A model generated the notes under the pieces. That model worked only from the letters and a program-made list of their open reading frames with translations. It was not told the DNA's origin and made no database searches. This document shows positions 46,196-59,346 of a stretch of 64,000 nt of DNA, piece by piece. Every line of letters starts with the position of its first letter. Positions within the stretch are counted from its first letter, which is position 1. The stretch covers positions 224,622,928-224,686,927 of the forward strand of contig NC_090441.1 in assembly GCF_031143425.1 (NCBI RefSeq), given 5' to 3'. The stretch is from Pleurodeles waltl. Lineage: Eukaryota; Chordata; Amphibia; Caudata; Salamandridae. Made by a program: the position numbers and the translations under genes.

Positions 46196-46882
46196 TGGTT
46201 GGCAGGGGCTCCTGTCCTTCCTGGAACTTCTTTCGACTTCTGGACTTTGTCTCCTTCCTTTGCAGGTCTTCAGATCCAGGAATCCACCATTTGTTGTTTG
46301 CAGTCTTGCTTGGTTCTTCCAATAACTCTAACCACGACTTGTAGTGTGTCCTAAGGAAACTTGCAGTACTTTACTCCTGCTTTTCTGGGCTCTGGGGTGT
46401 GGTAATTTACTTACCTTTACTGTATTCTTACTCTCCCAGGGATTCTCTACACACTACACTTGTCTGGGGGGGGGGGGATTCGTAGTTCGCATTCCACTGT
46501 CTTAGTTTATGGTTTGTGTTGCCACTAGACCTATTTTCTCCCATTGCATTCTATAGCAGTTCCTATATCTAATTACTTACCTTATTTTGGTGTCTAGTAT
46601 ATATAATGTGTATAATACTTACCTCCAGAAGGAGTATTGTCTCTAAGATATTTTTGGCCTTCTGTCACCCAAATAAACTACCTTTATATTTGGTAACACT
46701 GAGTATTGTCTTTACTTGCGTATCAGTACTGTGTAACTATAAATGGTATTGCAGGAGCTTTGTATGTCTCCTAATTCAGCCTAAGCTGCTCAGCTATAGC
46801 TACCTCTATCAGCCTAAGCTGATAGAACACTACTACTTCACTAATAAGGGATAACTGGACCTCCAAGGTACCCTCTACAAAC
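46196..46882 (+). repeat. Old 3'-part LTR fragment of the 3-kb family
   Basis: From GCAGGGGCTCCTGTCC to GGTACCCTCTACAAA it aligns by eye to the last 600-700 bp of the LTR family. It includes the acceptor region (CTTTGCAG near 46265), the GTTCGCATTCCAC box and AATAAA. A 13-G run lies near 46467. From 46665 it is the partner of 31804-32052. Confidence 0.75.
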
Positions 46883-47830
46883 ACCTGTGCTGCGTTGTTC
46901 CTCCTTCACTGGCTAACCTGTAATCCTGTGCTCTTCTTTCCGTTTATAGCCTGTGCTGTGGTGGTGTTGCTTTGGTAGATAGCCTTTGTTGCAGTTTTCT
47001 CCTTCTGGTGTAGAGCCTGTGCTGTGGTATTTATCCTGGAGTAAATAATCTTTGCTGTGGTGTGCCTGTTTCAGTGGATAGCATATGCTGTGGTGGTGTT
47101 CCTTCTCTGAATAGCCTCTGCAGTGGAGGTGTTCTTCTAGTGTTTAGCCTGTGCCTGTGGTATTCATCCTGGAATAAATAACCTTTGCTGTGGTGTTCCT
47201 CTTTCAGTGGATAGCCTGTGCTGCAGTGGTGTTCCTTCATTGGATAGCCTCTGCTGTGGTGGTGCTTCTTCAGTGGATAGCCTCTCCTGTGATAGTATTC
47301 TTTCAGTGTAAAGCCTGTGCTGTGGTATTCCTCCTAGAGTGAATACATTTTGCTGTAGTGTTCCTTTTTCAGTGGATAACCTGTGCTATGGTGGTGTTCC
47401 TTTGGTGGATAGCCTTTGCTTTGGTGTTCTTACTTTGGTGTACAGCCTTTGTTGTGGTATCCTGGAGTGAACAACCTTTGATGTGGATGGTGTTCCTCTT
47501 CCAGTGGATAGTCTGTGCTGTGGTGGTGCTCCTTCAGTGGATAGCATGTGCTGTGTTAGTGTTACTTCTGTGAATAGCATCTGCTGTGGTGATGTTCTTT
47601 CAGTGTATAGATTGTGCTGCGGCATTCCTCCTGAAATGAACAACCATTGTAATGGTGTTCCTCTTTCAGTGCATAGCCTGTGCTGTGGTGGTGTTCCTTC
47701 TGTGGCTAGCCTGTGTTGTGGTATTCCTGCCTGTGCTGTGATATTTCTTCTGTGGGTAGCCTGTAATTTGGTGATTCTGGTTTTGTTGGATTGCCTGATC
47801 CTCGTTGTCTTCCTTAGTTAAATAGCCAGT
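46883..47830. repeat. 33-bp minisatellite array, second copy
   Basis: Same units and order as 32053-32990, starting CACCTGTGCTGCGTTG. Point differences are spread along the array, and no long block is identical. Confidence 0.85.
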
Positions 47831-48390
47831 ATCTCGGTCTCCCCTTTGGTGGTCAGCATGTGTTTTGGTGAAGGAAGAAGCTATTGGAGGCTAAATCTAA
47901 GTGAAAAGAAGTGGGCAGGGTCTAATGTTCCACTTAGACACCATGAGAACTGGAGGTAGAACGTCGTATGTGTTGCAATTCAAAATCCTACATGGTTCTA
48001 CTACAATTACAGTTGTCTGAGCATGCCGGAAATGGTATTCATTGTTATTTTGTGAAGTATCAGTAATAGGTAAGAAGGGCTGTGCTAAATAGGAATCTTG
48101 TTGAATTAATATTTCTGAACACCAAATACAAGTGTCCTGAACACCAGTGAGTAAACCTACAGGCTGTTTGAAAAAGTGAAAAGGGACCAGTAAGAGAATA
48201 GAGTTTGTTAGTTCTACATGTAATTGTGTGTATTTGATTCTTTAAGTCGTTTAGTGCCTATTAGTGTCTTTTCCTAAAAGCATGTACATAATTATCTATG
48301 ATTTTTTGAGTATGTATGTCTCTCTTTTTCTCTTACATTGTTTGTGACTGTTTTTGTCAGTGTTAATGTTAATCTGTGCCAGTGCATGCC
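47831..48390. other. Spacer, second copy, no gene seen
   Basis: Partner of 32991-33560. No ORF or RNA gene is supported. Confidence 0.6.
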
Positions 48391-49353
48391 TATGTGTGAG
48401 CATGAGTGTGAGCCTGTGTGCCCAGGTCTACGTGTGCTTGCTTCAGTAAATCTACTTGTGTCAGTATTTCAGTCTATATTTATGTGTGAGCACGAGTGAG
48501 AGCCTGTGTGCCCAGGTCTGTGTGTGCTTGCTTCTGTGAATTTACTTGTGTCATTATTTCACTCTTTATTTATGTGTGAGCACGAGTGTGAGCCTGTGTG
48601 CCCAGGTCTCTGTGTGCTTTCTTCTGTGAATCTACTGTCAATATTTCAATCTATATTTATGTGTGAGCATGAGTGTGATCCTGTGTGCCCCGGTCTGTGT
48701 TTGCTTGCTTCTGTGAGTCTACTGTCAGAATTTCACTCTATATCTATGTTTGAGCATGCGTGTCAGCCTGTGTGCCCAGGTATGTGCGTCCTTGCTTCTG
48801 TGAATCTACTGTCAGTATTTCACACTATATTTATGTGTGAGCACGAGTGTGAGCCTTTGTGCCTAGGTCTGCGTGTGTTTGCTTCTGTGAATCTACTTGT
48901 GTCAGTATTTCACTCTATATTTATGTGTGAGTTCGAGTGTGAGCCTTTGTGTCTAGGTCTGCGTGTGCTTGCTTCTGTGAATCCACTTGTGTCAGTATTC
49001 CAATCTATATTTATGTGTGAGCACGAGTGTGAGCCTGTGTGCCCAGGTCTGTGTGTGCTTGCTTCTGTGAACCTACTGTCAATATTTGAATCTATATTTA
49101 TGTGTGAGCACGAGTGTGAGCCTGTGTGACCGGGTCTCTGTATGCTTGCTTCTGTGAATCTACTTGTGTCAGTATTTCAGTCTAAATTTACGTGTGAGCA
49201 CGAGTGTTGGTCTGTGTGCACAGGTGTTTGTGTGCTTGCTTCTGTGAATCTACTGTCAGTATTTCACTCTATATTTATGTGTGTGCATGAGCGTGAGCTT
49301 GTGTGCACAGGTGTTTGTGTGTTTGCTTCTATGAATCTACTTGTGTCAGTATT
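48391..49353. repeat. 87/90-bp satellite, second array, left part
   Basis: About 11 units of the same satellite as 40147-42200, with one frame open for 207 codons (48506-49129). It is interrupted at 49354 by a solo LTR and resumes at 52345. Confidence 0.92.
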
Positions 49354-52344
49354 TGTAGGAAAGTACCATCTTGCCTGGCTTGTTACCCCCATATTTCACT
49401 GTATATATGTTGCTTTAGTTGTATGTGTCACTGGGACCCTGCCAGCCAGGGCCACAGTGCTCATAAGTGTGCACTGTATGTGTTACCTGTGTTATGACTA
49501 ACTGTCTCACTGAGGCTCTTCTATCCAGAACCTCAGTGGTTATGCTCTCTCATTTCTTTCCAAATTGTCACTAACAGGCTAGTGACCAATTTCACCAATT
49601 TTACATTGGCATACTGGAACACCCTTATAATTCCCTAATATATGGTACTGAGGTACGCAGGGTATTGGGGTTCCAGGAGATCCCTATGGGCTGCAGCATT
49701 TCTTTTGCCGCCCATAGGGAGCTCTGACAATTCTTACACAGGCCTGCTACTGCAGCCTGAGTGAAATAACGTCCACGTTATTTCACAGCTATTTACCACT
49801 GCACTTAAGAAACTTATAAGTCACCTATATGTCTAACCTTTACCTGGTAAAGGTTGGGTGCTAAGTTACTTAGTGTGTGGGCACCCTGGCACTAGCCAAG
49901 GTGCCCCCACATTGTTCAGGGCAAATTCCCCAGACTTTGTGAGTGCGGGGACACCATTACACGTGTGCACTACACATAGGTCACTACCTATGTGTAGCTT
50001 CACAATGGTAACTCCGAATATGGCCATGTAACATGTCTATGTTCATGGAATTGCCCCCTCAATGCCATCCTGGCATTGTTGGCACAATCCCATGATCCCA
50101 CGGGTCTCTAGCACAGACCCAGGTACTGCCAAACTGCTTTTTCAGGGGTTTCACTGCAGCTGCTGCCAACCCCACAGACAGGTTTCTGCCCTCCTGGGGT
50201 CCAACCAGGCTTGGCCCATGAAGGCAGAACAAAGGACTTCCTCAGAGAGAGGGTGTTACACCCTCTCCCTTTGGAAAAAGGTGTTAAGGCAGGGGAGGAG
50301 TAGCCTCCCCCAGCCTCTGGAAATGCTTTCATGGGCACAGATGGTGCCCATTTCTGCATAAGCCAGTCTACACCGGTTTAGGGACCCCTCAGCCCTGCTC
50401 TGGCGCGAAACTGGACAAAGGAAAGGGGAGTGACCACTCCCCTGACCTGCACCTCCTCTGGGAGGTGCCCAGATCTCCTCCAGTGTGCTCCAGACCTCTG
50501 CCATCTTGGAAACAGAGGTGCTGCTGGCACACTGGACTGCTCTGAGTGGTCAGGGCCAGCAGGTGACGTCAGAGACTCCTTCTGATAGGCTCCTTCAGGT
50601 GTTGCTAGCCTATCCTCTCTCCTAAGTAGCCAAACCCTCTTTTCTGGCTATTTAGGGTCTCTGCTTTGGGGAATTCCTTAGATAACGAATGCAAGAGCTC
50701 ATCAGAGTTCCTCTGCATCTCTCTCTTCACCTTCTGCCAAGGAATCGACTGCTGACCGTGCTGGAAGCCTGCAAAACTGCAACAAAGTAGCAACGACGAC
50801 TACTGCGACAGTGTAACGCTGATCCAGCCGCCTTCTCGACTGTTTTCTTGGTGGTGCATGCTGTGGGGGTAGTCTGCCTCCTCTCTGCACTAGAAGCTCC
50901 GAAGAAATCTCCCGTGGGTCGACGGAATCTTCCCCCTGCAACCTCAGGCACCAAAGAACTGCATCACCGGTCCTCTGGGTCTCCTCTCAGCACGACGAGC
51001 GAGGTCCCTTGAACTCAGCAACTCTGTCCAAGTGACTCCCACAGTCCAGTGACTCTCCAGTCCAAGTTTGGTGGAGGTAAGTCCTTGCCTCCCCACGCCA
51101 GACTGCATTGCTGGGAACCGCATCTTTTGCAGCTACTCCGGCTCCTGTGCACTTTTCCAGGATTTCCTTTGTGCACAGCCAAGCCTGGGTCCACGGCACT
51201 CTAACCTGCATTGCACGACCTCCTGAGTTTTCCTCCGGCGGCGTGGGACTCTCTTGTGCAACTTTGGGTGAGCACTGTTTCACTCCACTTTGTAGTGCTT
51301 GTTTTGGCACTTCTGCGGGTGCTGTCTGCTTCTGAGAGGGCTCCTTTTTTTGCTGGACGCCTCCTCTGTCCCCTCACGCAATTGGTGACATCCTGGTCCC
51401 TCTTGGGCCACAGCAGCATCCAAAAACTGTAACCACAAGCTTTGCAGTTAGCAAGGCTTGTTTGCGGTCTTTCTGCGGGAAAACACTTCTGCACGACTCT
51501 TCACGACGTGGGACATCCATCCTCTAAAGGGGAAGTTTTTAGCCCTTGTAGTTCTTGCAGAATCCTCAGCTTCTACCATCCAGTGGCAGCTTCTTTGCAA
51601 CCACAGCTGGCATTTCCTGGGCATCTGCCCACTCTCTACTTGATCGTGACTTTTAGACTTGGTCCCCTTGTTCCACAGGTACTCTCGTCTGGAAATCCAT
51701 CGTTGTTGCATTGCTGGTGTTGGTCTTTCCTGCAGAATTCCCCTATCACGACTTCTGTGCTCTTTGTGGAACTTCAGTGCACTTTGCACTCACTTTTCAG
51801 GGTCTTGGGGTGGGATATTTTTTTAACCCTCACTGTTTTCTTACAGTCCCAGCGACCCTCTACAAGGTCACATAGGTTTGGGGTCCATTGGTGGTTCGCA
51901 TTCCACTTCTAGAGTATATGGTTTGTGTTGCCCCTATCCCTATGTGCCCCCATTGCATTCTATTGTGACTATACATTATTTGCACTGTTTTCTATTGCTA
52001 TTACTGCATATTTTGGTATTGTGTACATATATCTTGTGTATATTTGCTATCCTCATACTGAGGGTACTCACTGAGATACTTTTGGCATATTGTCATAAAA
52101 ATAAAGTACCTTTATTTTTAGTATATCTGTGTATTGTGTTTTCTTATGATATTGTGCATATGACACTAGTGGTACTGTAGGAGCTTCACTCGTCTCCTAG
52201 CTCAGCCTAAGCTGCTCTGCTAAGCTACCTTTTCTATCAGCCTAAGCTGCTAGACACCCCTCTACACTAATAACGGATACCTGGGCCTGGTGCAAGGTGT
52301 AAGTACCCCTTGGTACTCACTACAAGCCAGTCCAGCCTCCTACA
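49354..52344 (+). mobile_element. Solo LTR of the 3-kb Gypsy family in the satellite
   Basis: It starts TGTAGGAAAGTACC and ends CAGCCTCCTACA, 2,991 bp long. An exact GTATT duplication lies at 49349-49353 and 52345-52349. The TATTTAGG box (50646), donor GTGGAG|GTAAGTCC (about 51077) and TTCCACAG acceptor (about 51678) are kept. It is close to the LTRs of the complete element. Confidence 0.95.
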
Positions 52345-52550
52345 GTATTTCACTCTATATTTATGTGTGAGCACAAGTGTCAGCCTGTGTGCCCAGGTCT
52401 GTGTGTTCTTGCTTCTGTGAATCTAATGTCAGTATTTTACTCTATATTTATGTGTGAGCTCGAGTGTGAGCCTGTGTGACCGGGTCTGTGTGTGCTTGCT
52501 TCTGTGAATCTACTTGTGTCAGTATTTCACTGTATATTTATGTCTGAGCA
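52345..52550. repeat. 87/90-bp satellite, second array, right part
   Basis: Two or so further units follow the solo LTR and end at GAGCATTGCTTCTG, the same exit point as at 42200 in the first array. Confidence 0.88.
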
Positions 52551-53083
52551 TTGCTTCTGCCTGTGTTTCTGTTTGGGTTTGCTTCTGTTTATATTTAGGT
52601 TTCTGTACAGTCAGAAAGGATGTAATTTGTATTATCTGAGGTAGAAAGGATAGTAAAAGGTGGGGGGAGAGTGGGTGGAAAGTAGGTGGAAGTTATTGCA
52701 AACCAGACTGTACATCATCTGTTGCCCTGCTTTTCTCTCTTCAGAACTACAAGTCAAGGATTAGAAATGTTCTGTTCATCTCCATTCTAACTGAATAAAT
52801 ATTCTACTTGAAGGACACAGAGAATAAACTTTCGAAACAGCATCTGTACCAACAGACAAGCCACACGGCTGTTTCCTGGATGTGCCTGTGAATCTTGACA
52901 GTGCGTAAACTTTATTTCACTCTCTGAAGAGACAGCTGTGATAAAGATTGTAAACTCCAGGCAATTTGTACATTTCACTCACTGAGGAGACGGCTGTGAT
53001 AAAGATTGTAAACTCCAGGCAGTTTGTGTATTTCACTCTCTGAGGAGACAGCTGTGATAAAGATTGTAAACTCTGGGCAGTTT

Positions 53084-54369
53084 TGTAGTGAATCCTAGTG
53101 TGTTTTAATGGGATAACAGGTGTTAGCTTAGCCATTGGCTTGCAGACTTGTGCCCCTGTAACCTAGTGACTTTTAACGTACTTAGCTAGCTCTGTCTTAG
53201 CCCATTTAATTATTTAATTCTTCTAAGATGGCTGCCTTGTGTTTAGTTTGGCCACTTGTTTTGATTTGCATTATCAGTGCCACCACGTAAAGGCGTCAAG
53301 ATCAAGTGACAAAAACAAACAAACTGTAGGTGTTCACTCTTAGGGACTTTCCCTCTCCATGCTTTTGAGGGAATTGTTTATAATTATTGCCGCCCCAAGC
53401 ATGTCTGTTATCTATTGTTTGGTAACACACCTACGTCAGGGGTCCAAGTAGAGCTGTATAAATACATCACACTTCAGACAGATAATCAGAGGGATTCCGA
53501 CCAGAGGCCATCGCCACCATCGCTGATACCGATGCTGCAGTCGTCTTGACGCTGACCCAGTCTTCGTGTCCCTGCGGAGTCTGAGATAGAGACCTCATTC
53601 CAAGGTAACGAGGGTTGGGGGCTCCTCTCATGGACATGGCATTGGCAGATTAGGTTTAACATACCCAGCTCTCCTTTAGGTAGGAGGTTAGGCCTATCAT
53701 GATAGGGTATTAGGACTTATTACACACTTTGGGGGTTATTACAACTTTGGAGGAGGTGTTAATCCGTCCCAAAAGTGACGGTAAAGTGACGGATATACCA
53801 CCAGGCGTATTACGAGTTCCATAGGATATAATGGACTTGTAATACGGCTGGTAGTATATCCGTCACTTTACTGTCACTTTTGGGACGGATTAACACCTCC
53901 TCCAAAGTTGTAATAACCCTATATGTCTTTTCATGTTATTGCAAGATGGTGGGGTTCTTCGTAATAATGACTCTTGTCTTTACAATTCTGTTTTTTGCAC
54001 TGTTATCCTAATCATTGCAGCCCATGCAACTTATCGCAGATTGCAGTTGTGTTAAATAAAAACCGTTGAAATTTTACTGCATCTTCGTTATTGCCTGTGT
54101 TTGGATGAGGCATGATTTATCTGTGAGAGAGGGGTAATCTCCGTTTAACCACGACACTCCCTGAGATGTCATACTCTCAAGTCCATGCGTAAAGGCTGCC
54201 ACAAATTACCTTTTACTATTTGGGTTTTTGGTGAGGTGCTGCTAGTGAGCCGGAAGGGTTGGGACGACAGCTACGACTTGTTGTAGGATAGGCATAGTAG
54301 CCTACAAACATAAGTACTGTCATCCTTAAACCAGCAGTCTTGCCTAGAGCAAGGGTCCAAACTACGACA
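53084..54369 (+). mobile_element. Solo retroviral LTR with TATA box and poly(A) signal
   Basis: It begins TGTAGTGAATCC and ends AAACTACGACA, 1,286 bp, flanked by GTTT at 53080-53083 and 54370-54373. It carries TATAAATA at 53457-53464 and AATAAA at 54055-54060, in the right order and spacing for U3-R-U5. Removing it restores the 58-bp repeat unit (CAG-TTTGTGTATTTC). The ends differ from those of the LTR at 3689-4580, so it comes from another retrovirus family. The 4-bp duplication fits the gamma/epsilon-like classes. Confidence 0.88.
53731..53919. mobile_element. Foldback MITE inside the retroviral LTR
   Basis: A 189-bp near-perfect hairpin: GGGGGTTATTACAACTTTGG at the left and its reverse complement at the right, with arms of about 85 bp. 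The terminal sequence is like the Harbinger ends. Flanks are TTT on the left and TAT on the right. Confidence 0.85.
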
Positions 54370-56003
54370 GTTTGTGTATTTCGCTCTCTGAAGGGACGGC
54401 TGAGTTAAAGATTGTAAACTCCAGGCAGTTTGTACATTTCACTCTCTGAGGAGACATCTGTGATAAAGACATCAAACTCCAGACACTTTCTGTATTTCAC
54501 TCTCCGAGGAGATGTCTGTGTGAAAGATTGTGAACTCCAGGCAGGTTGTGTATTTCACCCTCTGCAGTGGGGACTCTGTGACAGACATTAGATGAGAAAT
54601 TCAAAATAGTGAGTTTCTTGTTTGGAGAGGACAGTCACTGCTGGTTATTGACTTACCCAAGGAGTGGAGGCCGAGGTCAAAGGTTCTAGTCCACCCCAAT
54701 GAAAAACTTCCTAAGATTGTCCACCCTGCAGATAATGATCTTAGTCAGATATTGAAATGATGTGTTTATTTCACATGATTTTTGTAAAATTTGTTTTTCT
54801 CATGGAACTACATAGGTGGAAGGTTACATGAAGGACATTCACTGTATTTTTGTCATCCTAAGGCACCAGTGTTGTGTTATGCATAAAAACGCAGAATCTA
54901 AACTATTCACTTGATTTGTTGTGAATGTTATAGTTAGGTCAAAGGTTACATTCAAAAGGCATTTTTGTTTGTTTTCTTAATAACTTTGGTGCCGTTCATC
55001 ATATTCTAAAAATATGCAACCGCTTTCAGATTTTCAAAGCACATTTCATGTTGCCGCCGCTATTACTCAGCTAGGTGGAGGAGTGCCAAGCTGGAGAAGA
55101 AACATATTAAAAATACTAGAGTTTGTGAGGGTCTAAGAAAGAATACAATTTCTTTCATATCAGGATGATGTCCAGAGGGCACACTGATTTTTCTAAGAAA
55201 AAATACCCAGGTATGGGATACTTTTTGTAATGTGACCGATTATTCAGGGAGAGTGTATCCCCCTTTCTTAACACCCAAAGTCTCTTTTCCCTTTCCGAAG
55301 AAGGGCCCTGCAGTGCATTCCTTTTGGTCCTAGAGAAAAAAGCAAAAACCATAAAGGGCGAGTTAACCCACCTCTTTCCCGAGGCCATGTATGGTCCCCT
55401 AAGGGACTATGGCCCTCATTTCAACCCTGGCGCTAAATCCTGCTGACCGCCGTGCAGACGGCTGCCAACATACTGTGTCCATGGCAGAAATCCGTAATGT
55501 GTATCATGAACCACACTGAGAATTCTGCCACAATAAAGACACCCACACAAGTCCGCCACTCCAAAGGTCAGTGATAAACTGGCGGTACCAAAACCCACAC
55601 CGTCATGCCAACAGAAATACGCACACAGTATCACGACCCACGAATCAACGCGGCGGTCATTCAACCGCTGTACACCATTGGCGGTACACAACGCTGCGTT
55701 TAAAATACACACACACTTGCAAAAGTACTCTACATTAGACAATTCAAAGTACACAACCCTGACACATATACACACACCACACACACACACTCACTCCACT
55801 ATAAAATACACAGCCACATTACCCACAACCCCTTACAACGAAAATTTTTGAAGAAGCAGAGAGAAAAGCAAAGACCACACCAGCATCCGGAGGCACACAA
55901 CACCATCACTCATACACCATCCATGCACAACACACCACACACCCCAACACATCACCCCACACATCACATCTACCATCACCTTACACATCACTCACACCAC
56001 ATC

Positions 56004-58869
56004 ATGGCACCTCAAAGACACCCCAGGTTTTCTGAGGAGGAGCTCAGGGTCATGGTGGAGTAAATCATCCGGGTAGAGCCACAGCTATTCTGATAACAGG
56101 TGCAGCAGACCTCCATTGCTAGGAAGATGGAGCTATGGCGGAGAATTGTCGACAGGGTCAACGCAGTGGGACAGCATCCAACAACAAGGGATGGCAGCTG
56201 GAAGCCTATGGGGGAAGGTGCTTTCCGTTGTATCCAGATACCAGTTAGACGTACAGAGGACTGGCAGTGGACCCCCACCTCCTCCCCCACAACTATCAAT
56301 ATGGGAGGAGCAAATCTTGGCAATAATGTATCCTGAGGGCCTCGCAGGAGTAGCCTGAGAACTGAACCCTGGTAAGTCAACTTTTTACTATTACATCCCC
56401 TCACCCTGCATGCCATTACATACTTCCACTCTCACCCTCACTCCGATCACTCCACCATCTTCCACACACCTCACCAGCACACCCCACCACTCCCACAACC
56501 AAGCCCTGCATGCAACAACAATGCATGGATACCCATCACAGACTTGTATGGACACCCATCACCAAAGAAATAGAGAAACTCACCCAGGGCACACAATCAC
56601 CACTCACACAAGGGCCAAGGCGATATTGCAAGCACAGTAATAGAGGGAAACATACCCATTGCACTAGATGTCACACACAGATAAAATAACAATGCATTTA
56701 CCCCACAACAGGACCCCCTACCCAACGTCACCGGACAGGAGGTGCCAGCCATATCCAGTCCCCCCACAGAAGAGGCCCACAGTGATGACAGCAGCTCTGC
56801 ACGCCTGGATCAAGATGACCAGCCTGGTCCATCAAGGACCTCTGGACAGTCGGTTCCCCTGCCACAGTCCCAAGCCACCTCAGAACCTCCCCACTCAGGA
56901 AACACCACCACAGCACCCACCCAGCAGGCCCATACCACTGTCCCCAGGACATGTCAATCAGCAGTGTGTCCACCACTACAGGGACCCCAGGCCAACCCAC
57001 TAACCCAGGACGATCAGGGACCTGGGGTCAGTGGCAGTGGGCACACGGTTCAGGGGACGGAGGCACAAGACAACAGGGAAGCTGGGAGGACTGCTGTGCA
57101 ACAGGAGAAGGGCAGGCCAAGGGAACCCACTCTCCACGAGGCACTCTCAAACATCATGGGAGCATACCACCATTCCCAGGAGACCATGGGCACGGTACTG
57201 GCCAGGTTTCAGGAGACCCAACGACAGGAGGGACAATACATGGGGATCAAGCAGGACCTCACCAACATATACACCATCCTGGTCACCATTGCAGGGGTGC
57301 TGGCAGACATAGGCAAGGCCATGAGGGAGGCAGTGGCACAACAAAGGACCCATGACACTAGCCAAACTGATGAACAGTCTTCCACCTCCGCCGGCGCTAG
57401 TGGATGTAGGAGGCTGGCCTGGTTTGTAGTGGTACCAAGGGGTACTTACACTCTGCACCAGGTCCAGTTATCCCTTATTAGTGTAGAAGAGGTGTTTCTA
57501 GCAGCTTAGGCTGATAGAAGGTAGCTATGGCAAAGCAGCTTAGGCTGAACTAGGGGACATGTAAAGCTCCTACTATACCACTGGTGTCATATGCACAATA
57601 TCATAAGAAAAACACAATACACAGATATACTAAAAATAAAGGTACTTAATTTTTATGACAATATGCCAAACGTATCTCAGTGAGTACCCTCAGTATGAGG
57701 ATAGCAAATATACACAAGATATATGTACACAATACCAAAATTATGCAGTAATAGCAATAGAAAACAGTGCAAACAATGTATAGTCACAATAGAATGCAAT
57801 GGGGGCACATAGGGATAGGGACAATACAAACCATATACTCTAGAAGTGGAATGCGAACCACGAATGGACCCCAAACCTATGTGACCTTGTAGAGGGTCGC
57901 TGGGACTGTAAGGAAACAGTGAGGGTTAGAAAAATAGCCCACCCCAACACCCTGAAAAGTAGGTGTAAAGTGCACCTAAGTTCCCCAGAGAGCACAGAAG
58001 TCGTGATAGGGGAATTCTGCAAGAAGGAACATCACCAGCAATGCAACCAAAGTGGATTTCCGGACGAGAGTACCTGTGGAACAAGGGGACCAAGTCCAAG
58101 TGTTGCGACAAAGTCGAGATTGGGCAGATGCCCAGGAAATGCCAGCTGAGGGTGCAAAGAAGCTGCCACCGGATGGAAGAAGCTGTGGATTCTGCAAGAA
58201 CGAAGAGGACTTGGAACTTCTCCTTTGGAGGATGGATGTCCCATGTGAAGAAGCTTGCAGAGGTGACTTATACATTACTTAAGTGCAGTGGTAAATGGCT
58301 GTGAAATAACGTGGACGTTATTTCACTCAGGCTGCAGTGGCAGGCCTGTGTAAGAATTGTCAGAGCTTCCTATGGGTGGCAAAAGAAATGCTGCAGCCCA
58401 TAGGGATCTCCTGGAACCCCAATACCCTGGGTACCTCAGTACCATATACTAGGGAATTATAAGGGTGTTCCAGTATGCCAATGTGAATTGGTGAAATTGG
58501 TCACTAGCCTGTTAGTGACAATTTGGAAAGCAAAGAGAGAGCATAACCACTGAGGTTCTGGTTAGCAGAGCCTCAGTGAGACAGTTAGTCATCACACAGG
58601 GAACACATACAGGGCACACTTAAGAGCACTGGGACCCTGGCTGGCAGGGTCCCAGTGACACATACAACTAAAACAACATATATACAGTGAAATATGGGGG
58701 TAACATGCCAGGCAAGATGGTACTTTCCTACAGTGGACAGGAGGTCCCACCACAGGAACAACAGCCCACTAGCACCCCACCCCCTGCAGAAGGAGAACCA
58801 CCCCGCAAACAGTCCCTGCGATCCAGGCAGAAAACAGAGAACATTGCCAAGACCCCCGCCAGGAAATAG
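56004..58869 (+). pseudogene. Gene A of Harbinger copy 2, stop codon and LTR insertion
   Basis: Exon 1 starts MAPQRHPRFSEEELRVMVE and hits TAA at 56061-56063 inside the Myb domain. The rest of the domain is readable to the donor GTAAGTC near 56372. The second exon starts after CAACAG near 56710 and is open to 57404, where the solo LTR enters. It resumes at 58738 and ends with ARK and a stop at 58869. Compared with copy 1, the C-terminus is longer (beyond RSRQKTE) because of a changed stop. AATAAA follows at 59055-59060. It cannot produce an intact protein. Confidence 0.82.
57405..58732 (-). mobile_element. Solo LTR of the 3-kb family with a large internal deletion
   Basis: Both family ends are present (TGTAGGAGGCTGG and TTTCCTACA), and GTGGA is duplicated exactly at 57400-57404 and 58733-58737. 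It is only 1,328 bp because about 1.5 kb is missing at GCTTGCAGAGGTGACTTATA (near 58260). The sequence jumps from the U5/R part to the far U3 part, so the promoter and splice-donor region is lost. Confidence 0.93.
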
Positions 58870-59346
58870 GACCCTCCTGATTGTCACTCTTCTGTCCCAC
58901 TATGTCACCCTGTCCACCTTGAACTGCCATTGCTCCCCTTCCTATACCCCCTTGGACAATGCACCTGTGACACCAAGAGATTGTACTCTACTATGGACCT
59001 TCATCCACCATCACCCCAGCCCCTTCCACATACCCCTATACACATGAGTCCCAAAATAAACACCCTTGAATCACAAACCAATCTGGAGTCAGTCTGTTCT
59101 TTCACAAATGTATAATTACAACATCACCAACAAATATCAATGTAAATGTTCATTTGCTCATACCAATGTATGACAGTTGTTGGGCAGCAGTACATATAGC
59201 AGAAGGCAGAATGAGGTCCCAGATCTGAAAAATGGAAAGCTAAAGTGAACTGTCAGTGTCTATAGACATAGGTGAAGAGGCTGACTTATACAATGTCCTA
59301 CAGTATTCAGATATGTGAGGAGCAGTGACAGTCTCTTACCTGTGTG

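Larger units (their letters stand above)
52551..55408. other. Spacer downstream of the second satellite, with 58-bp repeats
   Basis: Partner of 42201-43552. The 58-bp unit (TTTCACTCTCTGAGGAGACA...) is expanded here, lying on both sides of the retroviral LTR (52913-53083 and 54370-54570). No gene is seen. Confidence 0.75.
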
